Part shown: piece after piece, positions 23,128 to 30,110 of the stretch
How the letters are laid out: each line of letters opens with the position of its first letter
Position numbering within the stretch: the stretch's first letter is position 1
From: an uncultured Collinsella sp.
GTDB taxonomy: Bacteria > Actinomycetota > Coriobacteriia > Coriobacteriales > Coriobacteriaceae
DNA: 30,110 nucleotides
NCBI GenBank assembly: GCA_958353395.1
Contig: CATWSG010000027.1
Location: 1-30,110 of the forward strand
Direction: 5' to 3'
The notes under the pieces: generated by a model
Database searches by the model: none
The model's input: only the letters and a program-made list of their open reading frames with translations
What the model was told of the DNA's origin: nothing
Position numbers and translations under genes: made by a program

Positions 23128-25512
23128 CTACAGCGTCATGTTTGGATCGGCGTCGACGTCGAACGGTGAGATTTCACCTCGGTCGAATTTACGGCGGGCG
23201 ACCTCCGCGATCATGGCGGCGTTATCGGTGCAGGCAGACAAGGGCGGCACCGTCACGCGGATCCCCTGACGACCGAGCTTCTTGATCATCATCTCGCGCA
23301 GATGCGGATTAGCCGAGACACCGCCGCCGATGCAATACTCCTTGCATCCGGTGGCATGCAGCGCGTTCTTGGCCTTCTTGTACTGCACGTCAAAGACAGC
23401 TGCCTCAAACGAAGCCGCCAGATCGGGCAGGTGAATCGTGCGCCCGGCCTTGATCTCCTGCTCGATGTAGAGCGTCACGGCCGTTTTAAGACCCGAAAGC
23501 GAGAAACGATAGTCTCCTCTGCTGTTAAGCGCACGGGGGAAATCGATCGCCTTGGGGTTGCCCGTCTCGGCCAGCTTAGAGATGATGGGGCCACCGGGAT
23601 AGCCCAGGCCCAGCGCCTTGGCCACCTTGTCGAAGGCCTCGCCCACGGCGTCGTCGAGCGTCTCACCGAGCACCTCGTAGTCGCCCCACGCCTTCACGTG
23701 CACGAGCATGGTGTGCCCGCCCGAGACAAGCGTGAAGATGAACGGCGGCTTGAGGTCGGGCTGCGCCAGCAGGTTGGCAAACAGGTGCCCCTCCAGATGG
23801 TTGACGCACACGAGCGGCTTACCGGCAGCGTAGGCAAAGCCCTTGGCGAAGGCGACGCCAACCACGAGCGCGCCCACCAGGCCCGGACCCTGCGTCACGC
23901 CCACGGCGGCAAGCTCACTTGGTGCAATGGCTCCGCCCGTAAGGCCCAGCGATGCTGCGGCATCCTCGAGCGCCGCATCCACGACACTCACAATCACCTC
24001 AACGTGCTTGCGCGAGGCGATTTCGGGCACCACGCCGCCAAAACGGGCATGGAAATCAATCTGCGTCGACACCTGGTTGGCCAGCATATTGCCATCCGCA
24101 TCGATAATCGCCACGGCCGTCTCGTCGCAGGAACTCTCGATAGCGAGCACTAGGCGGCGGCGTTCAATTTCGGCACGCTCCCCCTCGGAGCGCCCGGGCG
24201 CAGGCAGCGGCCATACGCGCTGCTCTGCCGCCGTCGGCTCGGGCGAAGCATTGTCGACCGGAAGCACCAGGGGCAGCGGAGCCGTCATGACGATGGCATC
24301 CTTGCCGGCACCATAGTAGCCGCGGCGCCGTCCTGCCTCGGTAAAGCCCAGAGCGTTATAAAGCGCGATCGCTCCCTCGTTGCCGTCCTCGACCTCGAGC
24401 GAAGCCGTGGTGCAGCCGAGCATCTGGGCATCATAGCTCACATGCGACAGCAGCTTGCGGGCAATGCCCTCACGGCGATGTGCCGGGTCGACGGCGACAT
24501 CCAGAATCTGCACATCACCGTCCACGACCATACCGCCGGCAAGGCCCAGCAGCTTGCCGTCGTCGTGTGCCACCCACCAACTACGCGGCGCAGCGACGTC
24601 CTCGCCCAGTTCGGACAGGAACATGCCCGGCGTCCACGCCTTGTGTCCGGCACCTTCAAAGCAGGCAGCCTCTAACGCGCTCGCGCCCTCGGCATCCGCC
24701 GCGCCCATGGGACGGAACTGCAGATGACGACCGGCGAGCTCATCGGCAACGCCCGTAATTTCGCTCTGCGCACTCTCGGCAAGACCAAGACGCTTGCGCT
24801 CGTTTTCCTCGGCATCCGAAAGGCGCGTGTAAATCGGCAGGACGCGAGCCGGATCGCCGTCACCCGCAGCGTGCGCGAGCAGCAAGCCCTCGCCCGAAGG
24901 CCACCACAGGTCGCGCTCCACGCAGCGGGCGATCTCGTCCTCACCCAGCAGCTTGCCATAACGCACGAGACTGTCACCAGTTAGCTGAACCTGATCCCAG
25001 CCCGCGGTCTGACGCCACTCATCAAGCGCCACGGCGGCCTTGACCACGTGTTCGCGCTCAAATTGACGCTCGGGGCCCTCATCGACCAGCATATACAGCG
25101 CCGGATATACCTCACCGCGCATAGCATCGGCCAAGATACCAAGCTTGCCGCGCACGCCAGCCTTCCACGCCGTCCAAGCGCAAGCGTCAAGCGTTGACAC
25201 GCCCAGCAGCGGAACATTGGCACCACGTGCGAGGCCCTTGGCAGTGGAGATGCCGATGCGCACACCCGTAAACGACCCCGGGCCGCGGCCGACCACGTAG
25301 CAACCAACATCGCTGCGATCCAGACCGGCTTGAGCCAGCACACCATCAACGGTATTCACGAGCTCAACGTTGGCGTGACGGCGACACATGTGGTCGCCAC
25401 TCACGAGCTTCGTCTCGCCCGTCTGTCTATCAATCCAACTTGCCGCGCAGGCAAGCATGTCGGTCGAGGTATCGAGCGCCACCACCAGCGCGTTGTCGTT
25501 ATGCAAGCTCAT
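23128..25512 (-). CDS. tsaD: TsaB-RimI-TsaD triple fusion (tRNA t6A synthesis plus N-acetyltransferase)
   Basis: A 794-residue fusion of three normally separate proteins. Residues 1 to about 225 are TsaB (ALDTSTDMLACAA; GRGPGSFTGVRIGISTAKGLA). Residues about 255-410 are a RimI-like GNAT acetyltransferase with the acetyl-CoA loop RREGIARKLL and NEGAIALYNALGF. Residues about 440-794 are TsaD (LAIESSCDETA; the metal-binding HLEGH; VSGGHTMLV; GGGVSANPHLRE; CTDNAAMIA). TsaB and TsaD with TsaE transfer threonylcarbamoyl to A37 of ANN-decoding tRNAs; RimI acetylates ribosomal protein S18. All key motifs are intact. The ATG at 25512 overlaps the end of tsaE by 14 nt; the frame extends to a TTG at 25530 without reason to use it. 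Confidence 0.95.
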   Translation of the reverse strand: MSLHNDNALVVALDTSTDMLACAASWIDRQTGETKLVSGDHMCRRHANVELVNTVDGVLAQAGLDRSDVGCYVVGRGPGSFTGVRIGISTAKGLARGANVPLLGVSTLDACAWTAWKAGVRGKLGILADAMRGEVYPALYMLVDEGPERQFEREHVVKAAVALDEWRQTAGWDQVQLTGDSLVRYGKLLGEDEIARCVERDLWWPSGEGLLLAHAAGDGDPARVLPIYTRLSDAEENERKRLGLAESAQSEITGVADELAGRHLQFRPMGAADAEGASALEAACFEGAGHKAWTPGMFLSELGEDVAAPRSWWVAHDDGKLLGLAGGMVVDGDVQILDVAVDPAHRREGIARKLLSHVSYDAQMLGCTTASLEVEDGNEGAIALYNALGFTEAGRRRGYYGAGKDAIVMTAPLPLVLPVDNASPEPTAAEQRVWPLPAPGRSEGERAEIERRRLVLAIESSCDETAVAIIDADGNMLANQVSTQIDFHARFGGVVPEIASRKHVEVIVSVVDAALEDAAASLGLTGGAIAPSELAAVGVTQGPGLVGALVVGVAFAKGFAYAAGKPLVCVNHLEGHLFANLLAQPDLKPPFIFTLVSGGHTMLVHVKAWGDYEVLGETLDDAVGEAFDKVAKALGLGYPGGPIISKLAETGNPKAIDFPRALNSRGDYRFSLSGLKTAVTLYIEQEIKAGRTIHLPDLAASFEAAVFDVQYKKAKNALHATGCKEYCIGGGVSANPHLREMMIKKLGRQGIRVTVPPLSACTDNAAMIAEVARRKFDRGEISPFDVDADPNMTL

Positions 25513-26005
25513 CTTGTACAGCCTTATCAATCAAATGGGAAAGCTCCATTGCGCGGTCACCGTGCGCCTCGAGCGTTATCGTTCGCACATCGCTGTCGCC
25601 CTCATCACGCTTGAGCGTCACCGAAAGATACTCATCCGTCAGCTCGTCCTGGAATTGTTCGCCCCATTCCAGCAGGCAAGCACCCTCATAGCCCAGCACA
25701 TCGAAAATGCCCGTATCCTCGAGCTCGTAGGCATGCTCCAGGCGGTATAGATCAAAGTGAAACAGCGGAATACGACCTTGATCGTGAACGGCCATGAGCG
25801 CAAACGTAGGGCTCGTAACCATATGCCCATCGCCCAGCCCGCGCGAGACGCCCTTGGTAAAGTGAGTTTTGCCCACTCCCAGGCCACCGGTCAGGATGAG
25901 CACATCGCCGTCCTCAAGGCACGGTGCAATTAGCTCGCCAAAGTACTCCGTATCGGCAGCGCAAGTCGTTTTGTAAGTACCTACCCCCAGGCGCTCCAGG
26001 GACAT
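25499..26005 (-). CDS. tsaE: tRNA t6A biosynthesis ATPase TsaE
   Basis: A 168-residue small P-loop ATPase that drives turnover of the TsaB-TsaD complex. Walker A is GGLGVGKT at residues 40-47. Conserved downstream blocks are TSPTFALMAVH, FHFDLYRLE and LEWGEQ. AAGGAGCATAG precedes the ATG. It overlaps the start of the TsaB-RimI-TsaD gene, so all t6A subunits except TsaC are made from adjacent, coupled genes. Confidence 0.95.
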   Translation of the reverse strand: MSLERLGVGTYKTTCAADTEYFGELIAPCLEDGDVLILTGGLGVGKTHFTKGVSRGLGDGHMVTSPTFALMAVHDQGRIPLFHFDLYRLEHAYELEDTGIFDVLGYEGACLLEWGEQFQDELTDEYLSVTLKRDEGDSDVRTITLEAHGDRAMELSHLIDKAVQDELA

Positions 26006-26017
26006 CTATGCTCCTTA

Positions 26018-26638
26018 TTATTCCGAGGCGTCCTCTGGTGCGGGATGTCGCTCCAGATAGTCGCCCAGCATCTTAAAGTCTTCCTCCAGCAGCTCCTGCC
26101 ACGCCGGATTGCGCAGCGCTGCTGCCGGATGGAACGTGGGCATTACTACAAAATGCCCCATCTGGTGGAACCTGCCGCGCAGCTTAGTAATGCCAATCTC
26201 GGTCTTAAGCACAAAGTGCGTCGCGGGGTTGCCGAGCGTCACGATAATATCGGGCCAGATGCTTCGAATCTGCTCACGCAAAAACGGCGAGCAAGCCAGC
26301 ACTTCCTCGGGACGCGGATTGCGGTTTCCCGGCGGGCGGCACTTAAGCACGTTGGCAATGTAGACGTCTTCGCGTTTGAGGCCCGCCAGCGACAAAATGC
26401 CGTTGAGGTCCTCGCCTGCCGCCCCCACAAAGGGCTCGCCCTGCAAATCCTCATTGCGGCCCGGCGCCTCACCAATAAACATCACGCGAGCGCGGGGGTT
26501 TCCCACGCCAAACACGATATTGTGACGCGACTGGTAGAGCTGGCAGAGGTGACAATCGCCCAGAACGGCCTCAATTTCCTCGAGTGCGACCTCACGTGGT
26601 GCCTGATGGGTATGGCCGGGGATGTGCATGACGCCCAT
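26018..26638 (-). CDS. Uracil-DNA glycosylase, family 4 (4Fe-4S type)
   Basis: A 206-residue base-excision repair enzyme that removes uracil from DNA. The first iron-sulphur cysteines lie in CHLCQLYQSR, the active-site block is FIGEAPGRNEDLQGEPFVG, and later cysteines are in NVLKCRPPGNRNP and ACSPF. The C-terminal HPAA motif is in PTFHPAAALRNP. GGAG lies 5 nt before the ATG at 26638; a Met at codon 4 is an alternative. It is separated from alr by 8 nt and from tsaE by 12 nt. Confidence 0.92.
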   Translation of the reverse strand: MGVMHIPGHTHQAPREVALEEIEAVLGDCHLCQLYQSRHNIVFGVGNPRARVMFIGEAPGRNEDLQGEPFVGAAGEDLNGILSLAGLKREDVYIANVLKCRPPGNRNPRPEEVLACSPFLREQIRSIWPDIIVTLGNPATHFVLKTEIGITKLRGRFHQMGHFVVMPTFHPAAALRNPAWQELLEEDFKMLGDYLERHPAPEDASE

Positions 26639-26646
26639 AGCGGCTC

Positions 26647-27792
26647 CTACACGTAGACCTTGTCGAGACGCATGCCAAAGCCGCAGGCGACCTCGTAGTT
26701 AATCGTTCCGCGCAGTCGGGCCATCTCGTCCATAGTGATCTCGGCATCGCCATCGCGGCCGACAATGATCATCTCGTCACCATACTCGGCCTCGGGAATC
26801 TCGTGTGCCGGGTTGGACTGAATGGCGACCATAAACTGGTCCATGCAGATATTGCCAACCTGATGCACACGCTCGCCGCGATACAGCACATCCATACGAT
26901 TGGAAAGCGTACGCGATAGGCCATCGGCATAACCGATCGGCAGCGTGCAGATCTGAACGCGCGTACGCGGTACGCGGTAGGTAAAACCGTAGCCCACGCC
27001 CTCACCCATCGCAGGGTGTGCCACGCGCGTCACACGCGCATGGACGCTCATAACGGGATCAAGCTGCATCACGCGGCCACTCAGCTCGCACGGCTGCATG
27101 CCATACAAGCCAACGCCGGCGCGGATCATATCAAAATGCATCGAGGGGTCGAGCATCGAGGACGGCGTGTTGGCGCAGTGCACGATACCGCACTCAAAAC
27201 CCGCATCCTTAATGGCCTGAACGGCCTCGGTAAAGCGCTGACACTGCAGCTTGTAGTCCCAGCCCGAAGGTTCATCGGCCGTGGCGAAGTGCGTAAATAC
27301 GCCGTCGCACTGAATACCGCGATGGAAATTTATACCGCGGACAAAGTCGAGCACCTGCGTGTAGTGAACGCCGATACGATTCATGCCCGTCTCGATGGCG
27401 AGATGATACTTGCCCACTTTGCCCGCCGCGACGGCACATTCGCCATACGCAAGAGCAAAGTCAGACGTATAGACCGAAGGCATGATATCAAACTCGAGCA
27501 ACGTCGGAATGGCCTCGATAGGCGGCTCGCTTAGGATGAGGATGGGTTTCGTAATCCCGCCCTGTCGGAGCTCAACGCCCTCGTTAACCGTCGCCACGGC
27601 AAACATGTCGGCACCGGCCGAATACATGATCTTGGCGCACTCAACAGCTCCATGACCATAAGCATCGGCCTTGACCACGCAGCACAGGCGCTGACGTGGA
27701 TTCAGCAAGTTCTTATAGGCCCTCGTGTTGCGACGGAGCGCCCCGCGGTCGATCTCGACCCAGGACCAGCGCGTCAAATCGGCTTTATTCAT
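26647..27792 (-). CDS. alr: Alanine racemase
   Basis: A 381-residue fold-type III PLP enzyme converting L-Ala to D-Ala for peptidoglycan. The PLP lysine is K41 in VVKADAYGHGAVE. The catalytic Tyr of the other subunit is in GEGVGYGFTY, and CMDQFMV is conserved. The start lies 2 nt after the nnr stop with only a weak GGAT, suggesting translational coupling. acpS-nnr-alr order resembles that in Bacillus and other Gram-positives. Confidence 0.95.
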   Translation of the reverse strand: MNKADLTRWSWVEIDRGALRRNTRAYKNLLNPRQRLCCVVKADAYGHGAVECAKIMYSAGADMFAVATVNEGVELRQGGITKPILILSEPPIEAIPTLLEFDIMPSVYTSDFALAYGECAVAAGKVGKYHLAIETGMNRIGVHYTQVLDFVRGINFHRGIQCDGVFTHFATADEPSGWDYKLQCQRFTEAVQAIKDAGFECGIVHCANTPSSMLDPSMHFDMIRAGVGLYGMQPCELSGRVMQLDPVMSVHARVTRVAHPAMGEGVGYGFTYRVPRTRVQICTLPIGYADGLSRTLSNRMDVLYRGERVHQVGNICMDQFMVAIQSNPAHEIPEAEYGDEMIIVGRDGDAEITMDEMARLRGTINYEVACGFGMRLDKVYV

Positions 27793-27794
27793 GA

Positions 27795-29411
27795 TTAGTC
27801 ATCCGACCCTTCGTCCATGATTCCCAGATCTTCGAGCGCATCCTTTGCCGCCAGTTCCATGGCCGGACCGATCAAGTCGATAAGATCGGTCGCGATGACG
27901 CTCTTCTCACCATACTCCGTCGCCGCGGCAAAACCGGCGTAGCTGTGAAGTGCGACGGCGTACGAATACAGCAACTCCCAACGATCCATCTCGTCGCGCA
28001 TGGTGGCAAGCGTGCCGGCCAAAATACCCGCGAGAACATCACCCGAACCGGCAGTTGCCAGAGAAGCCGGACCCGAGAGCGGCAGCAGCACACGCTCAAC
28101 GCCACAGATAGCCGTCGTCGGCCCCTTGGCAATGACCACCAGATTGTCAGAGCCTGCAGCCCAGACAACCTTCTGCGCGGCTGCAATCGCAGTACCAAGG
28201 TCGTTCACCTCGTCACCGGCAACCAGACGCGAAAGTTCACGATAGTGCGGCGTCATAACCAACGGCTGCTCGCGACGATACATCTCGGGATTACTATCAA
28301 TACCGTCAATGGCAATCTTAGCAAGGCAGTTGAGTGCATCGGCGTCCAAGATAAGCGGCACATCAAGCTCGAGCAAGCCCGAAACCACCTGCATAGCGCC
28401 GGCAGATGTCGTCATACCGGGACCGCACAGTACACAGCTGTACTTCTTTGCAATCTCGCACACAGTCATGCGCGCAGCGGCGCCAAAGGAGCCGCGGGAA
28501 TCAGACGGAATAGCAAAGACGGGAATCGAAGGAAGTGCAATGCGAATAAGATTAGCGCAGGCGTCAGGAGCCGCGACCGCCACGTAACCAGCACCCGCGC
28601 GAGCTGCAGACTTGGCCGCCATAATGGCAGCACCAGGATATTGCGCAGATCCGGCGACAATAAGCACAGAGCCACGGGAATACTTATCGATATTCGTAGG
28701 TAGTGGAGCAAAGTAATCAACTAAGTCGCCGGGCTCGACAATCTCGGCGGCGTGGTCGACATCATCGATGACCTCGTCAAGACGGTCGTAAAGATTGCCG
28801 CAGATCAAATCGCCAGCATACTCAGGGCCATCAGCGCTATACAGACCAATCTTGGGCGCAATCATCGTCACCGTATGCTCAGCACGAATGCAGTCGTCAT
28901 CAACAACGCCCGTCTCGGCATTCAGGCCCGAGGGGACATCAATGGATACGACACAATCGGCGCATTCATTGACCGTAGGAATCCAGATGGAGAACGGCGC
29001 ACGCAGATTCCCGTGGAAACCGGTACCAAAAATGGCATCGACAACAACATCGGCCTTATCGATCAAAACCTCGAGTTCGTCACGCGAGGGGCCAACGCAA
29101 ACGTGCACATCGCGGCCGGCAGTACGACGAGCAACATGACGTGCCAGAGCAGCAGGAATCTCATCCGGCTCAACCGGAGAAACGATATCCACGTCCACAC
29201 CCTTATGGCTCAGGATATCGGCGGCAACCCAACCGTCGCCGCCATTATTACCAAAACCGACCAGAACGAGAACCCGATCGGGATTGAGCTTCAAGACCTC
29301 GTTGGCGGCAAACTCACCCGCTAGCTCCATAAGCTCGGCCTTCGAAGTCCCTTCGCGTTCGATGATATCTTCGAGACGAACGACTTCTTCGGTACTCAAA
29401 ACCGGTTTCAT
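27795..29411 (-). CDS. nnr: Bifunctional NAD(P)H-hydrate epimerase / ADP-dependent dehydratase
   Basis: A 538-residue metabolite-repair enzyme that converts damaged NAD(P)H hydrates back to NAD(P)H. Residues 1 to about 220 are the YjeF-N epimerase (VGFGNNGGDGWVAADIL; DAIFGTGFHG). Residues about 240-520 are the ribokinase-like dehydratase (GSAQYPGAAIMAAKSAARAGAGYV; CGPGM; SLATAGSGDVLAGILAG). The start ATG directly follows the acpS stop (TAG-ATG) with AGGAGC upstream. Confidence 0.95.
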   Translation of the reverse strand: MKPVLSTEEVVRLEDIIEREGTSKAELMELAGEFAANEVLKLNPDRVLVLVGFGNNGGDGWVAADILSHKGVDVDIVSPVEPDEIPAALARHVARRTAGRDVHVCVGPSRDELEVLIDKADVVVDAIFGTGFHGNLRAPFSIWIPTVNECADCVVSIDVPSGLNAETGVVDDDCIRAEHTVTMIAPKIGLYSADGPEYAGDLICGNLYDRLDEVIDDVDHAAEIVEPGDLVDYFAPLPTNIDKYSRGSVLIVAGSAQYPGAAIMAAKSAARAGAGYVAVAAPDACANLIRIALPSIPVFAIPSDSRGSFGAAARMTVCEIAKKYSCVLCGPGMTTSAGAMQVVSGLLELDVPLILDADALNCLAKIAIDGIDSNPEMYRREQPLVMTPHYRELSRLVAGDEVNDLGTAIAAAQKVVWAAGSDNLVVIAKGPTTAICGVERVLLPLSGPASLATAGSGDVLAGILAGTLATMRDEMDRWELLYSYAVALHSYAGFAAATEYGEKSVIATDLIDLIGPAMELAAKDALEDLGIMDEGSDD

Positions 29412-29951
29412 CTATGCTCCTAGCGTATCTTGCGAAGCATCGCCCAGGTGCTCCGTCAATGCTGAATTCTGCAGCTGCTCAAGCTCATCTAAAACAGAGC
29501 GAGCCTCTTTAAATGTCTGCGCTACGCGTTTCTTGGTGCTCACCTTTTCATCTTTTGGCTTAGGCCGAGCATCCTCGGTAATCGCGATAGCATTCGCAAC
29601 GGCTAAATCTCCTGTAAGCGTAATGGAAAGAGCAACCTCAACAACACCCAGCTCTTGAGCGATCTCGAGTGCACGGCCCGAAAGCAGTGCCTTCGGTTTG
29701 CCGAGTTTATCACGCGTTACCGAAACATCCTTGCGGCCCACGCCTTGACTAAAACCCGTGCCAAGAGCTTTAAGCACCGCCTCGCGCGAAGCAAAGCGGC
29801 TCGCATAGTGAGCAGCGGGACGCGATGATGCATCGCAATACGCACGCTCTTCTTCGGTAAACACACGCCGAGCAAACGACGGCGTCTTTTCAAGAATTGA
29901 TTTCATGCGGGAAATCTCGACGATATCAACGCCGATACCAGCTTCAGCCAT
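29412..29951 (-). CDS. acpS: Holo-[acyl-carrier-protein] synthase with C-terminal extension
   Basis: A 179-residue enzyme that attaches 4'-phosphopantetheine to acyl carrier protein. The Mg-binding motif IGVDIVEI (D9) is near the N-terminus, and ASRFASREAVLKALG carries the conserved Glu/Lys. Typical AcpS is about 120 residues; here the last 55-60 form a charged, helical tail of unknown role. GGAGG is 6 nt before the ATG at 29951; an upstream ATG at 29963 lies within the ribosome binding site region. First gene of a six-gene operon. Confidence 0.93.
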   Translation of the reverse strand: MAEAGIGVDIVEISRMKSILEKTPSFARRVFTEEERAYCDASSRPAAHYASRFASREAVLKALGTGFSQGVGRKDVSVTRDKLGKPKALLSGRALEIAQELGVVEVALSITLTGDLAVANAIAITEDARPKPKDEKVSTKKRVAQTFKEARSVLDELEQLQNSALTEHLGDASQDTLGA

Positions 29952-29980
29952 GTTCACCTCCATATCGCACAGACTAAGTT

Positions 29981-30010
29981 ATTGTAGCCCGTTCGCAGAA
30001 GATGCGACAA
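29981..30010 (-). promoter_or_regulatory. Candidate promoter P1 of the acpS operon
   Basis: On the minus strand TTGTCG (30010-30005), 18 nt, TACAAT (29986-29981), about 30 nt upstream of the acpS start. Confidence 0.55.
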
Positions 30011-30016
30011 ACGAGG

Positions 30017-30046
30017 GTTATAAAACACAGCTACTATGTGAGACAA
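30017..30046 (-). promoter_or_regulatory. Candidate promoter P2 of the acpS operon
   Basis: On the minus strand TTGTCT (30046-30041), 18 nt, TATAAC (30022-30017). Tandem with P1 at a 36-nt offset. Confidence 0.5.
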
Positions 30047-30060
30047 AAGCCCGTAAACGC

Positions 30061-30094
30061 AAAAAGGGGGAGGCCGCGAGGCCTCCCCCTTCTC
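30061..30094 (-). terminator. Intrinsic terminator of a minus-strand gene beyond the right edge
   Basis: A perfect 10-bp stem GGGGGAGGCC / GGCCTCCCCC with a GCGA loop; on the minus strand it runs into TTTTT. It separates the acpS operon from whatever lies to the right of the window. Confidence 0.8.
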
Positions 30095-30110
30095 AGTTCA
30101 AGCGTACGGC

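Noticed and set aside
22487..23169. Two short open frames (22487-22741 minus, 22906-23169 plus) sharing the peptide RTVEQESSYA
   Set aside because: The shared peptide comes from the conserved core and inner arms of E3 and E4, which vary as structured nucleic acid. There is no ribosome binding site, and the rest of the frames is unrelated.

Overview
The window looks like a chromosomal segment of a Coriobacteriia actinobacterium, most likely Collinsella (C. aerofaciens-like). This is an inference from the roughly 60% GC content, the protein sequences, the fused TsaB-RimI-TsaD, the MalQ/GlgP/ABC/PTS sugar genes and the CstA transporter. No database search was possible.

Layout. Positions 1-1428 hold a palindromic element (E1) and a minus-strand secreted cell-wall peptidase. 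Positions 1.7-6.9 kb are plus-strand galE, malQ and glgP, each followed or separated by an intrinsic terminator. The convergent gap at 6.9-7.3 kb holds three regularly spaced palindromes between two terminators. Positions 7.3-11.7 kb are a minus-strand sugar ABC operon (binding lipoprotein, two permeases, MsmX/UgpC-type ATPase). A GntR/TreR-type regulator follows (12.0-12.7 kb, minus), then a divergent PTS EIICB fused to a HAD phosphatase (12.95-15.4 kb). Next are a polyprenyl diphosphate synthase, a peptidoglycan-binding-domain protein, tRNA-Gln(UUG), and element E2. A large minus-strand protein with a JetD/DUF2220-like Toprim domain spans 18.0-20.2 kb, and cstA with a long attenuator-like leader spans 20.4-22.5 kb. 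Elements E3 and E4 lie next. The window ends with a compact six-gene minus-strand operon: acpS, nnr, alr, udg, tsaE and tsaB-rimI-tsaD (23.1-29.95 kb).

How the genes work together. MalQ, GlgP, the ABC importer and the PTS-phosphatase fusion form a coherent alpha-glucan/maltodextrin uptake and breakdown set. A shared 12-bp palindrome close to TTGTTTAAACAA lies upstream of malQ, the ABC operon, the GntR gene and the PTS gene. The TreR-like regulator is therefore a plausible common controller. GalE links hexose-phosphate metabolism to UDP-sugars. The acpS-tsaD operon is housekeeping.

Most unusual signal. Four copies of a composite palindrome (E1-E4) each have an exactly 69-nt conserved core with a covarying hairpin (invariant TTAAT loop). 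Each core is enclosed by perfect inverted repeats of 31, 34, 42 and 44 bp whose outer sequence is different at every locus. Three of the four sit 8-20 nt after a stop codon. I do not recognise this architecture as a named family. It is the best candidate here for an undescribed system.
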